A stretch of DNA of 64,000 nucleotides, taken from assembly GCA_963675035.1 (NCBI GenBank), contig OY776112.1, positions 379,432,559 to 379,496,558 on the forward strand, given 5' to 3'. This DNA comes from Allygus modestus. Its lineage: Eukaryota > Arthropoda > Insecta > Hemiptera > Cicadellidae. Shown here piece after piece: positions 36,402-49,144 of the stretch (its first letter is position 1; the number at the start of each line of letters is the position of its first letter). Made by a program: the position numbers and the translations under genes. The notes below the pieces were generated by a model. It saw only the letters and a program-made list of their open reading frames with translations. It had not been told where the DNA came from and did not search any database.

Positions 36402-37965
36402 TTACCGTCCATTATTTACTTGGGTATTTAATATCACAAACTTAGATATTTTCAACCGAGCATTTTTTTTTGCCTTACATTTAATACGCTGTAAATTTAG
36501 TGTACTTAATAAAATTTCACTTGCAGTACAGCTATGACTGTTATTACTGAAATTAAATTTCCAATCGTGGAATAAGTTATCAACTAAAATCAGTATCTCC
36601 AAAAGAAAAAAAAAAAAAAAAACATGGACAAAGTTAAGAGATCCGAAATACGATTTGATTCTTTTTCTACCTGAAGGGTCTGTTAGCTTTATTTAAAATT
36701 GATTAAAATTGCCAGACATAACTATGTGTTTTTTATTACAAGTTGGTATGTCTGTGTTACATTGAATAGAAGTATAAAGAAATATATACATATGGAGAAT
36801 GACTACACACTTAAATTCCCTTAGGGTGAGTTTCAGCATAAAACAATTGTGTCAAATGTAATATGCCCCGAAAATATAAGTTCTAGGAAGAATTCGTGAG
36901 TGGATTATTTTTCATCAGTGATGCAAATTGTACTAAGGTACAGTGGAGGCACATATTTTTCAGTGCAGTGATCTCCTTTATATTGAATCTAGTGCAAGAT
37001 AATAATGTTAAACACAGATTTTATGAAATCTAACTGTAAGTTTAATATAAAAAATCTTTGTTTACACTTAAATGATACTTTCTTTAAGAAATAAATGTTC
37101 ATTAACAATTTAAAATACACTGAGATTTGAATCCAATAAATTATCAACTTTACATTTGATAGTAAAATAGATAGAAAATAACCTTTTCTTTGTATTTATT
37201 AATAGAAACATAATACTATGTGTGATAAATAATTTATTAAAATATTTTGCAACGAAATGTAGTTATAAACAATACTCTCCATTAAAACACTGAACCTTGT
37301 AAACCTGGCGTGAGCGTTGTGAACACAAGAAACCAATACACGACACCGCGCCAATACCATCACTTCCCTACTGTTTGTTTGACATCTGTCTTATTGCCAG
37401 ACGATGTTCCTGTACAACACAATAATTGACCTCAAACCGTCTATTTGTTTATTTATTGTTTAATTTACTGACCTTATTTTTATTTTATTTAACAAACTCT
37501 TACAATGTAATGCACATTTTATAATGCGTGTTTAAACTACTGTTTTATTATTACAGTTTATGTGTTGGATACTCTCTAGCTGAATAAGTACATATTTAGA
37601 CACATAAACATAAATCGTGAAAAAAGATTTTCTAACTATTATAACCATTATTTTAGCCATAAGAAGAGTATTTTGAAGAACAATATATATTTATTTACAA
37701 TAGCAATTTACGTATGTCAATCTGGCTTAAATTTACATAAAAATGATTCGATTTGCCATTCTATGTAATTTGACATTAATGACAGTTTGTGATTCAGTAT
37801 TTAGGAAGCTATATCCATACGGCCCAAATTTGTTATTTGTTTTAAAATTCCCTCAGAAAATTTCCTGGCTCCTCAGAATTTTGTATGATAATAACATATT
37901 ATATCCTTATAAATATTATATTTTGCATCAGAATATCTATGCAATAAGCTAGAAAGTTCTCAAAG
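36402..37965. other. Unit B sequence aligned with A 23,450-25,040, no gene
   Basis: Collinear with unit A; short frames differ between copies, which argues against coding. A run of about 18 A lies near 36,605. Confidence 0.5.
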
Positions 37966-37971
37966 TAAAAA

Positions 37972-38360
37972 TGTACAGAATACAAACTCACATTCACAGT
38001 TCCTGAGCCCATTGTGTAGTACTCCAGCCTCGTACACTTGTAAAGCAGTAGGGCTTAGTGGGGAGGGGCATCGATCCCATTGTTCCAGCAAGAACAACCT
38101 TTGTACTTGCACCCCAGCCTGACGTACTTAATCTTTATCTAACAACTAAACTGGAGACTTCTTTCAATTGCAAACAGACGTTGGTTTCAAACAGCTATGT
38201 GTCTTTAGGTACGCCTCAATACTTGACTGTGATAAAAGATTCTTAAAAATATATAATCCTTATCTTTGTGCAATGTAAAAACTACAAGAAAGAATGTCTG
38301 TTGAATTGCTGTGTATGAATAAATATTGAGTCTCTTTCAATTACAGATATTCTTGTGTCA
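37972..38360 (+). mobile_element. LTR-like sequence followed by a tRNA-Pro-type primer site
   Basis: Begins TG (TGTACAGAATAC) and ends CA (TTCTTGTGTCA), with AATAAA at 38,318-38,323, and is followed at 38,362 by TGGGGGCTC, which matches the start of the primer binding site for tRNA-Pro. Length about 390. Related sequence lies at 55,653 and, truncated, at 25,049. I find no matching 3' LTR near 43,900 and no clear gag or pol after it, so it is a partial or solo-type remnant. LTR identity is inference. Confidence 0.5.
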
Positions 38361-38755
38361 TTGGGGGCTCAAACAATATCTCAAATATGTCTCCAGCCCA
38401 AATGAAAACTTGATGAAAAATCTGAAGATATCTTAGTAAATGAATATTTTCTTTTAAGCACACGAACTTGATTCTCTCAGCAATCCCGTACAGATATTAC
38501 CTCCAAGCTGAAAGAAACGAAAATAAACTTATTAAGGAAGAAAACCAGTTTTAAGAAAAGTTTCATATAAAAAACCACATGTCCAAATTTTAGAATTATA
38601 TTTACTGAAAAGTTACCATCAGACTAAAAGTGGGTTACATATAAACAAAAAGGGAAAGCGGCTTATCTCAAAGGAGATATTGAAGATGGTAATTAAATCA
38701 GTTGCGATAGCTTCTTTAACCATCAATAGGAAATCATAGTAGCATAAAACATCGA

Positions 38756-39310
38756 TTGGCAGCACCTAATTTATTAACATGTACTGTAGTAACGACTAAA
38801 ATTCAAGTAATAGAGAAAAACATGTCTAAAATGAGAGATAAATTTAAAGAAGATCCTTCAGTAGCAACAGATGACGTATGCAACGGTTGGTGTATATCGG
38901 ATGACATTGGTGATTGGCGACATATGAGTGCCGGGGTGGCAGTTATATTAAATAACCAAAATGAACTCCCCGAACCAAAATGAACAAAAATGAACAAGGA
39001 TGCACCAAAATGAACAGATAAACTCAATAATCATTTAACCATGAAACACCCTGGTGACAAAGCTGGAGTATATGAGTTAGTGACTAAACCCGTGCATTCA
39101 GGAAAACCCTTGTGCACAGACTATGATGACGCTTTTGGTAAACTAAGACAAGAATTAAAAAAATAATTTATTCACCCATGGGATGTGTGCGGGATGAGAT
39201 AACGCCTCAACATTTTGCGAGAATCATCGTCTACTTCCAAAATGAAACTGGTGCTACTGTAAATAAAATTGTTTGGGAGGCGAGAGCTTCAAGGAAAATT
39301 AGAATTGGGT
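38756..39310 (+). pseudogene. Broken macro-domain gene (ADP-ribose glycohydrolase, OARD1/TARG1-like)
   Basis: Three pieces in two or more frames together trace a small macro domain. 38,756-38,983 contains NGWCISDDIGDWRHMSAGVA, matching the ADP-ribose-binding loop (CIS.D...M.AGIA) of OARD1-type domains. 39,037-39,165 reads KAGVYELVTKPVHSGKP then DDAFGKLRQELKK, matching the central strand and helix (Y.LVTK....KP.Y..L...L). 39,167-39,300 reads IYSPMGCVRDEITPQHF then ARIIVYFQNETGATVNKIVW, matching the late (I)P.IGCG.D motif, helix and last strand. Such enzymes remove ADP-ribose from proteins. Stops and frameshifts, a short ATGAAC-rich insertion near 38,960-39,015, and substitutions in the binding loops show it is dead. 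It lies between an LTR-like sequence and a LINE, so it may have been carried by a retroelement. Confidence 0.72.
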
Positions 39311-39329
39311 TGAGCCATTAAGAGTTCTT

Positions 39330-39545
39330 GTTGAGTATAAACAGTTGTATCGCTAAAGCACGATAAAAACTTCTGGATCGACAGTCAGCACCAAATTTTA
39401 TGATGACTTTGACGAGCAGGCCACGATGGCAGCGATGGATGTGCTTCGACCCAGGTTGAACTACAGTCCAAGGCGAGCGACAACACGGGGGACGTCAACA
39501 TTCCTGAACATCAACCACATCAGCTTCGGGAGATGGTCATTCTAA
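39330..39545 (+). other. GC-richer stretch between macro domain and LINE
   Basis: A frame reads TVSTKFYDDFDEQATMAAMD then VLRPRLNYSPRRATT; another reads VNIPEHQPHQLREMVILSEI. Both look protein-like and overlap, so at most one is real. I recognise neither. It may be the end of the retroelement sequence that carries the macro domain. Confidence 0.25.
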
Positions 39546-42165
39546 GTGAGATCTACGGATATAAGTGAGAGTGATAATGAGTTTAGTGTAAATATTTCAG
39601 AAAAAGCAATGAGTGATGAAAATGAAATTTTTGATAGTAATTGTGAGGATAGCCAATGTAACCAGAGTAATAATAATTGTTTTTTAGAGAAAAATCACGA
39701 AAATAAATTTAAATTTAGGAAATTTGATCAAGGAAAGTGATTTTTTAGTTATATTGAATTTAAACATAGAAAGTCATTTGAAAAAATTGACTATGTCAAT
39801 TTAATCATGAATAACTAGGAGCTGGATCCATTATTTATTGCAATATGCGAACATTGGCTACCCCCCTCTAACTGTAATTATGTAAATAAATTAGAAAATT
39901 ACAATCTTACCTCAATTTATAACAGAAAATCAAAATCTCATGGAGGAGTATGTTTTTTTTACTAGGAAGGATTTACCAGTTAGGCTTGACTGAAATTAAA
40001 TATCAGAGGATTGTATATTTGAATGTGTTGAAGTAACTCTGAGAAATAATGGCATCAGTAAAAAATTTGTAATTATATCTGTTTATATAACACCAGATAG
40101 TAGTTTTTAATTATTTATAAACAAATTGTCTAATTTATAAATAAATTAAGAAATGAAGCGAAGCATAAACATATTTAGTTATTCGGCGATTATAATAATG
40201 TAGATCTTCTAAAAGATCAGGTTTTCAAAATTATAATTTCATTGTTTAATTGTATAATTGTTTTCTTTCAACCTACAATAATTGCAAGGACAAGCAACAC
40301 ATGTATAGACAATGTGATAGCAAATGTACAATCACAGTTCTTATTGGGTAAAGTTGTGGATTTTGCCTATAGGTTTTGTAAATACTTCAAAATTACTTTG
40401 TTTGAAATAATTTTGTTTAGCAGAATGATCAACAACTAAGTCAAATTAATAATTTTTGCATGGCATTAGAAAATGAAATATGGTACTTATTTTTGAAGGA
40501 AAACACCAATGATAATGCATATAATTCATTTCTTTCTATTTTCAGTTATTATTTTCACAATATTTTCCCAAGAGAGCTTTTACTGTTAACTGTAAATCAA
40601 AAAAATTCTGGATGACAAAAGAAATACGTGAAGCATGTGTAAAAAAGAGGGAACATTATAGGATTTCTAAAGTGAATGACACTAACAATTTTAAGATTTA
40701 TTTCAAAAAAATTTAACAAAGATTTGAAGAAAAAGATTTGTTAAAAAAAATAAAGTTCAATAACAAAATGATTATAGAATCACAAAATGTTTCAAAGACA
40801 TGCTGGTCTGTTGTAAAAAGAGAACTTGGATTAATAAACTTTTTTTCATATTTTGAGTATGTTCAAGAAATTAATTTAAATGGTAAGGACATAAATGACC
40901 CTTTGGTAATATCCACACACTTTAACAAGTTATTTATTAATGAATTAAAACATTATTTTGAAATGCAAATGAAAAAGAATAACTCAAAATCTAGGAAAAT
41001 TAGGACGACTAATCATGTTTTTGAGTTTTACAATGTAAATGAAAATTATATTTTAAATGTAATTAGACTGTTGACAAATAAATATTTCCACGGCTGGGAT
41101 AAAATTCCTTTATGCGTGAAACACAAGTTAATGTTAATAAAATTAAACATTATTTGGGATTTGGGATTATTTGGGATTTAAAGGTGTTTCAAAAAGATTC
41201 TTCCAAACATACTTAAAACCGAGATTTCAAAAAGTCAAAATTATTGCTGAGGATGGTAATACACATTTTTCTAACTGGGTGGAAGTGGTGTCAGGAGTTA
41301 CTCAAGGCTCAATTTTGGGGCCGCTCCTATTTTTGAATTTAATTAACGATCTTTTTAGTAACACTGAGTCCAAATTAGTTCAATATGCAGATTATATGAC
41401 TTTGCTCACCGCTAATAAAAATGAAATTTTGCTACAGCAGTTAGGAAACAATGTCATGAAAGATCTTTTCAATTGGTTTGGCCACAATGGTTTAAAATTA
41501 AATTCATCAAATCAAATATTTTAACTTTCCACACCTCTCATGCCAAAATTAAACAAAATGCCAATACAACGCTTCCCTCAGGAGACTGTTGCAGTGTTCC
41601 AACTTCCACAATTTTTCTCGGTATAAAAATAGACAACACGTTATATTGTGGAGACCATATCAAATTCCTTCAAGATAAATTAAGTAAAGCACTGTTTACA
41701 ACAAAAAGAATTTCTTAAACCACTGACTATTCTAATATCATGACTGTATACTAAGGTTACTTTCTCTCTATTGTGCGATATTCTGTCATATTTTGGGGAA
41801 GTTCATTTTAAGGTTGCAAACGATTATTTTATTACAGAAAAGCGCTATCAGGTACATATTCAAACTTCCTCATAGAAAATCTTTCAAAGAATATTTAAAA
41901 AAACATCACATTTTGACAGTACCGGCTGTGTTTATTCTTGAAATTTTAAAATTCGTAAATAAAAATCCAAATGTATTTGCCAATGAACTCTTTAATCACA
42001 CATACGGCACAAGAAACTAGAGGAACTATAAATATAATATACAACGTCTTTATCTTTATGAAAATCGTCCCTTTTACCGAGGAATACAGACAGCTTTTTA
42101 ATGTACTTCCTCAACTTCTCAAAGTGGATACAAATTTAACAACACTTATTAAAAGTTAAACGGTC
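39546..42165 (+). pseudogene. EN-RT non-LTR retrotransposon (Jockey/CR1-type), dead copy
   Basis: The most complete LINE here. An acidic leader (39,546-39,740) precedes an endonuclease region in broken frames: LDPLFIAICEHWLPPS (39,825-39,870), SHGGVCFF, then ARTSNTCIDNVIAN (near 40,275-40,325), the usual end of the EN domain. 40,738-41,150 is the linker to RT (HGWDKIPLCV). 41,171-41,524 holds GVSKRFFQTYLKPRFQKVKI, SGVTQGSILGPLLF (41,291-41,332) and QYADYMTLL: the catalytic YADD is YADY (41,384-41,395). The segment expected between GWDKIP and GVSKRFF, including the first catalytic Asp region, is missing, so there is an internal deletion. 41,525-42,165 gives FLGIKIDNTLYCGDHIKFLQ, KSAIRYIFKLPHR and the C-terminal region. 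No activity is possible. Confidence 0.9.
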
Positions 42166-43922
42166 AAATTAGTTGAATTGTGCCCATACAAAGTAAAGAA
42201 TGTTTGGAGAATGCTGTTAGTTAAACTGAAACTTTGTTTCTTATTTTTCAATTTGTGAATTGTTGAGTTTCTTACAAAAAAATTTTACAACAGGATATTC
42301 TTTTTATATATTTTTAATTCATTATAAGTTGATAACTGACATGTCATATGTTACAGGAGCTTTGTCCAATGTATGCAGTTTTATGTGACAAGTAAATCAA
42401 TTTAAATTACAAATTTATTTTAATCTATTGAATTTTGACGTACATGTTCATTGGCATTATTTACTCTGTATTTGTGTTCAGATACTTAAAATGATCTTTT
42501 TATGGGAAATATGAGCATGATTAAGTTATTGACTGCAATCAAAACTTGGAATTTAAGTTTGATATTGGACTTTTGCCAGAACCTGATCTTTTAGTCATTA
42601 GTTTTAATTGTTGATATTTCAGAAATAATTGTTAAATAGTAATGCATTCATCATGCAGCTTCTACTCAGGATTATAGCAAAGGAGAAGCGTATCCATATC
42701 TGGAGAACCAGCAAGGGACCGCCAGGCCTGACCTGTACTGGGCCAAGCAAATGTTAACGAACAGCTGCGTCTGGGGTCAAGTGGGTCCGTAGGGGTTTTA
42801 GTGTGTGACTCACAAAACTGTTCCTTTTAGATTGAACATAACCTTGTCATCTACGTAAAAGGAAACTTTCATTAGGGGTATTATTACCATTTTGTTATTG
42901 AACTTCTCACAATCGATAAAATTTGCAGAAACCTTTATGTTATATTTTATGTGAGATTTGAAAATACAGGGAGGAAATAATATAATAATATGCTAGTTGC
43001 ATTAGAACCACTAGTTGCAAATATGTTAGCAAGTATACTTATGATTTTAATAGGATAAAATTGTTAAATAACCTAGTATTACCTTTGATATTTGTATTAT
43101 TTTCAAATATGTAACGTAATAATGTTATTTAGGTCTCAAAATAAATATTTGAAAATTTCACAAAGAAGCGAAATTGTCTCAGATCCTTCCACTAAAGTAT
43201 ATTATTGAAACTGGATCATACACAATATAAGATGTTAATATCTGTGCAGAATTTTCTCGCGCTTAACATAATTTAATTCCAGAGGGAGTTGACAGCTATG
43301 TACTTATTGACTGCGCTAAGAATTTATCTTCCTGGATAAAATTTACATCCACTCTTCGTTGTAGCTGGTATAAACATAATATTTCTTATAAACAAACCTA
43401 ATCTTATTTAAAACAGTTAAGTTTATAAGCTCAACCAGGGCCAATAAAACCAGCTTGATACCTACATTTCAATTTTATAGTAGGCCTAATCAATTGTTTT
43501 TAAAATTTTTATTTGCTTTGATATAGGTACGTGGTCGAAAGGGGTTTTAAAAGCTCAATAATATGGTTTGAAATTATATTTGGACTCCACAATTATCTAA
43601 TTCATTCTCTCTTTTTCACAAAATTCAAGTTAAAAATAACTGCAACGATATTTATTAATTTATGTGACAATCTAAATCACTAATATATGTTTTTAAAGTT
43701 TGTTTATTAAATATTTCCATTGGTCTCGAATAGTGTTTTATTAATAAGAATAAATGTCTTTGGGCCATTTCCGCATCTTGGTTATTCTCAGACTAAACAA
43801 GTGTATTTTCTTAATTATTGGGTGACATGACAAAAATAAAGCTAAATCACAACTATAGTTGTTCTCTCTAAGACAATAGGGTCCTAAGCTTTCTCCTAAC
43901 AAGGGCCAACCACCTAAAAAGT
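42166..43922. other. AT-rich remainder of the unit B insertion
   Basis: No clear gene. 42,700-42,800 is GC-richer with a frame YPYLENQQGTARPDLYWAKQ that I do not recognise. The end (43,860-43,918, TTTCTCCTAACAAGGGCCAA) recurs at 57,492-57,541, so it is the end of some repeated element. Confidence 0.4.
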
Positions 43923-44401
43923 GAAAGGACCTCAATTCACTCTTTACTATACACGCAATATAAAATTTACTTCATAATAGGGCAATAATTTGACAATTTA
44001 GATAAGTAACTTTGAACTTTAATAACAATTAAGAATTGTATATATATGAATAATGAAATCACGTAATAACACCATGTGGATTAGGTAAGAAACAAAATAA
44101 TTGTGTATTAAATAATTCCAATCAATTAAAACACCAATATTTATTGCTTAACATATTTGTGTTCAGTTATGACAATAAAAAATCAGGTGTTCTTAATATA
44201 TCCTTACAATGGCGTTTTGCTATTTTGACTGTAAATCGTACCAGTTTTGTTTTTAAAGACCCGTAGAATCGAAACCCATATACTACTATACTCTAGTATT
44301 GTGTGGATCTCATGATTATTGAAACATGGGTAAAATAAGTGACCTCATAACACATCTGTGGATTTATAGTCAGTGCTATCGCACATTAGTAATGAATTAA
44401 T

Positions 44402-44491
44402 GGTTGGAGACATGGCGAAATAGCTCAGTGACTCAGTAACGTATGTATTTTAACCGCATCAAATCTCCAGTTTACATTCCATCACGGGCGC
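44402..44491 (+). mobile_element. tRNA-derived SINE head (unit B)
   Basis: A-box-like TAGCTCAGTGACTCAG (about 44,421) and B-box-like AGTTTACATTCC (about 44,469) with tRNA-like spacing, then ATCACGGGCGCC. Better preserved than the unit A copy. The pol III promoter is probably weak because the B box lacks the GTTCGA core. Confidence 0.55.
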
Positions 44492-44529
44492 CTAGATTTC
44501 AGTGGCTCAAAGCATAAAGGACTAAGGTA

Positions 44530-46580
44530 ATAGTTTCGATAGTAGCATTAAGTTTTCTATCTATATTGACAATATCTGCAACTAGGCCAATAAGATGCTT
44601 GGATTTATTTCAAGATTCTGCAGAGGCATCAACGGTCTAGCTGCTCTTCGACCCTTTATTGCTCTCTTGTAAGGCAACTTCTGAAGTATGATAGCCTGGT
44701 GTGGTCTAAAAATAGATTGGAGGCTCTGCAGTGGTGCTGTTGTCTGCTTGGAGTCCGTCTCGGCTATAGTTACCTAGAGGTCCCCATCGAGGAATTGTCT
44801 GGAGTGACGAGTCATCCTCCTCTCGCCCTGAGACGCAATGTGGCTGATGTGGTTTACCTCCTGAAAATCATCAGTGGTTACATTCAGTGCTCGGACCTCT
44901 TGGTTGAGATCAAATTTAAAGTTCCATCTAACAACAGATCTCGTAAACTCTTAAGCCAAAGTTACCGTTCCACCAACTACTAGCTCGCTTCTTTGGACTT
45001 TGGAATTATCGAATGTGTCAGCCAAATTCGACCTCTTATTTGATAGTGTGCTGCTAACTCGAAGGCGGGCCCTCACTCTTCTACCCTCATGAAGCTGCTG
45101 CTACATAGATGGTTCTGCTGCATCACCAAGTCTGGTCTACTAAGTAATTTGTAATTTGTTGTCATATGTTGTCATTGCTTATTATTGTTTTTGTTTTTAG
45201 CGAATTTCCCCTATAGGGAAGAAGCTATTACCGTAGGTCTCATGGCAAGACTTAAGCCCGAGACTATGATAACTTTATGTTTTGAGGTCCCCAGATGCCA
45301 AAAACACTATTCGTTCAAATTGATATATATGTATAAATATATGTGTGCCCGTTAACACGATAACTTGAGAAAAACGTCCGATTTCGATGAAATTTGGCTC
45401 AAATGTGTAAAGTGACATTCATGACTTAAAGTTTGAAAACAAGAAAAATCGGACCATGGGAAGGGGGGTTTATGGGGGGTTTAAATTTTCCAAAAATAAG
45501 TTTTTTGCACTTTTCACCCTAAAATTTTTAAAACACTCAATTTTGGTTTTGAACATTTTATAGAGCTTAAAATAACTAATAATTTAGTATTTTAAATTAT
45601 TAACCTAGGTTAAGTGGTTGCGGAGAAAATCCAAAAAAACCTGCTCATAAAATCTCCCATGTTAATCTTATGGGAAAAAGGTTTTTGGCTTCTCCTCAGT
45701 TAATTTTAAAGTAAACTTCACATTTGCTTTTACCAATCGATTCAGCTCTACAAAAAAAATTATTTTGGTCTTTAAATTGTAATTCTACTTCCAACTGTTG
45801 CAGATATATTCAAAGTGCTAAACACAGTACGTTGTCCAATGTTATCCTTATGGATAATAAATAAAATTTGATATCTCGATTATTTATAAATGTGGATTGA
45901 TGAAACTTGGTATTTGGCTCCACGTAGTACAGGTATATTGATATTTGCACACTCAATTGATTTTTGTTGATTGTCCCAGTAGCAGCAAACCTGCATACTC
46001 AGACCTAATGTTATTCTTATGGAGAATAAGTAAAGTTTTATATCTCCGTTAATTATAAAACTAAATTATTAAAACTTGGTTTGTAGCTTCACCTGGTTGA
46101 GTTATATTGATAATTGAATAAATACTCATATTTTGTGTTCATTGTTTCAGCAAACCTGCGTACTCAGCCCCATGTTTTTCTTATGGAGAATAAATAAAAT
46201 GCTATTGATCACTTATTTATTTAAGTATTTTTATAACACTTGGTAAGTGGCTTTATGTGGTAGTGAGAAACATATGCATGCATTGGAAATCCGCTGAGTA
46301 CGCAGGTTTGTTGCGACGGGTTTATTTTTGTATTTAAATCATTAACTGTTTAAATTTATTTATTTGATATTTTTGAAGTCTATTGGTTTTAATGGTTCAT
46401 TTTTATTACACTTATTTTCTTTAATTTTTTTTAAATTTTTATGTTTCATTTTGAGCATTCGATCAATTCTTGCTAGTCTAGTATTTTGCTATGTGTTTTT
46501 GTGTTTTTGCTATCCTGCATGATTGTATATTTTGTAAATTGGCTACTTGCCGTTGATGAATAAATAAATAAATAAAAGTG
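44530..46580 (+). pseudogene. LINE 3' fragment (unit B), interrupted by dispersed repeat copy 4
   Basis: Aligns with 25,785-26,729. VSFDSSIKFSIYIDNICN, then ANKMLGFISRFCRGINGLAA, and after frame changes LEVPIEELSGVTSHPPLALR, RNVADVVYLLKIISGYIQ, VPSNNRSRKLLSQSYRSTNY. The 3' UTR is split by the repeat at 45,199-46,320 and resumes to end in TTGATGAATAAATAAATAA near 46,575. Catalytic domain absent. Confidence 0.88.
45199..46320 (+). mobile_element. Dispersed repeat family, copy 4
   Basis: Same order as copy 3: AGCGAATTTCCCCTATAGGG at the left, a short TA tract (45,325-45,345), a TCCGATTTCGATGAAATTTG section, three internal repeats at about 45,840, 46,010 and 46,175, ending TTTGTTGCGACGGG. Inserted in the LINE 3' UTR; the empty site is in unit A near 26,470. 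Confidence 0.92.
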
Positions 46581-46728
46581 CGTAAGACGTAGTTTTACCA
46601 TTAGAAAGATGCAATTTTTAATTAAATGCATATTTAGTAAAAAATATTACTTGAATAATTGGACAAACTATTCATAAAATATGCATAAAACACAGCAGAT
46701 TATTTTTTAGATTCATGATTACTAAAAT

Positions 46729-46749
46729 TACATATATATATATATATAA

Positions 46750-46812
<63 letters not shown>
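46729..46812. repeat. (TA)n microsatellite
   Basis: About 80 bases of TA with few interruptions. It is at the position where unit A has its palindrome and TA-rich block. Confidence 0.95.
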
Positions 46813-46813
<1 letters not shown>

Positions 46814-48510
46814 AGCTGAAAGCCAGTTACATTAGCTTTTATACATACATAACAAGGGATTTATTCTTTTTAAAATAATTTATGTTAAGTAATGGTATTT
46901 TTCTGAGGATCAAATTTCGTTTAGTGAATTATGAGTATTTAATTCAATTCCATTTAATAAACAATATGAAAAAATGAAAATGAAAATGTAAAAAGTTTAT
47001 CTATCTCATTTTTCTTACAATGAAATACTAAATCAGATGCTAATAATGTTTATATTAAAAACTCAATTCAAGCCATCATTCAATGCTTACATGGTCATAC
47101 GCATGTGCGTAAGTCAGTGTTGTTATCTATTTGGATTGAAGTTAGCTGAGGAAAGACCAAAACATTAAAAATAATATTTTCTGTAAATAATGGGAATAGC
47201 TTACTGATGTACGCAGTATGAGATATGAGATTTATATAAATAAAAAATGCTAAACTTTACTGTAATTTACTGTATATAATTAACTGTATATAATTAACTG
47301 TATTTAATTTACTGTATATAAATGTATAGTTTCTCTTATTTCATAAAATGCCTCTCAAGAAACTCCTGGCTCAGGGGTTTGTACCCGGACTGGTCCAATT
47401 TGGGTTGTCTTTAAAAGAGACATGACACTTTGCAGATAAAAAATGACACTTTAGTTTACAATTCTGTGTTTCATATCCTCTAACTTTAAAATAATGAAAT
47501 CGATAGTGTTATTTTAATTATTTTCCAAGTATTGTGCTTGGATAGGAGAGTCCACGTTGGTTTTGTAGTTCTCTATGTAAAGTATTGTTGCGTTTTTACG
47601 AGGAGTAAGAAGGAAACAGAACTGATGGTGGATTGATAAATCTCTAGTCTTTAAAAGTAAGGTTACGTTGTTTGGCGCTTATACGTAAAGAAATACTGAT
47701 TTACTTTTTGTACAGTTAAATTAAGGAGTATGGAGAAGTTAGGAAATTGTTTACAACTATCACGATGTCTATAATAATAATGCAAATAACGTGAAATTGT
47801 GGATGGGGATAAAAAGCTACAGTTTGTTTTTCCAGCAGCCATTCCAGAGACAAAGTGCCTCAGAACACTCCCATGCGATACCACAACAACGCCAGAACTG
47901 TGACTTCACTTCACACTTCTATTGGGTGAGAAGAGGATCTTTGAAACGTATTGTTCTAACTGGTAATTAGACAAAATTCTCATATCAGTTAGTAGTATGG
48001 CAGATGTTATAATAATATAAAACAAAGATTTCATTTTAAAAGAGTATTCTGTTACCAATGTAATTCACCTACAACTTATAACAGCATTATTGAAAAAAGC
48101 TAAGATAAATACAACGATTATAAACTTAACTCATAGTACACTTTATAAGCATTATCCTACATATAAAGTTGTATAGCTATTATGGTTCCATATGATACAT
48201 TTCTATATGTTACAATTCAACATTTTGAATTCAACTAATACCAAAAGTAACAAATTTTAACTTTAAGAACACATACCAGCTAGAATTAGAATAATCGTAG
48301 CCTATTTATAACAAATAACAATTTTAACTGTACATTTTTTATAAAATATTAACCAATTTTGGTTGCCTTTAGAATGAAATAAATCTAATAAAACGAAATC
48401 TTTTTTAAATTATTACATTTCAGATCAATAAAAACTAAGATTTGTTATTCTTTTCAGAATTTTAAGTGAATAAATTATATTACAAAGCACTTTTTCTCCA
48501 AACACCTATA

Positions 48511-48790
48511 GAATGTTCGGCGTGTTCCCGAGAAGTGTGGGACCGCCTTCAGTCTGCTCTTGTCCTTGGCCGGCTACACATGGGAAATAAGGTGTAAACT
48601 TATTGTAAATTTTTAAATGTTCAATGATTCTATGTGTCAGTTCAAGTTTGGGTTTAGTGTTGAAATGTTTTTAAACTCAAGACGATGACGGTATTTTATT
48701 TTGTGAGACGGCAACATTTTATTATGGGACAAAACTAGTCCCGAAACCAGTAATCATTTAAACTAGTCGATTGATGACGATAAGGTATGT
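48511..48790. other. Unit B-specific 280-bp segment, GC-richer start
   Basis: Replaces about 1.8 kb of unit A. The first 90 bases (GTTCGGCGTGTTCCCGAGAA onward) are GC-rich and one frame reads ECSACSREVWDRLQSALVLG; I do not recognise it. The remainder is AT-rich. Confidence 0.35.
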
Positions 48791-49144
48791 AACCTTATTT
48801 TTAAGACACATACTGTGTCCACTAATTACATCGCAGAGGTTCCCCAACTTATTTTGTATATACAAATGAAAATGATGTTGAACAGTTGTGAAGGATAACA
48901 TAAAATTATAGATTTAATGTGGGCGTGCGAGTATATTAGTTATACCGACCAGGCAGACCATTAGATAAGCAAACAGATACCGCAGTTAGCTGCTCACTGT
49001 CTGTCTGGTGTACAGTCAGTGACAGTGAGTGACGGCGTAACAGCCTAAGTGACGGTGAGTGTGTGACGAAGCGGTATTGTTTTGTCGGGGTCGAACTGTA
49101 ATGTGTGTAACTTGCGTTGTTCGGGAAGTGTGTTCAAACATCCC

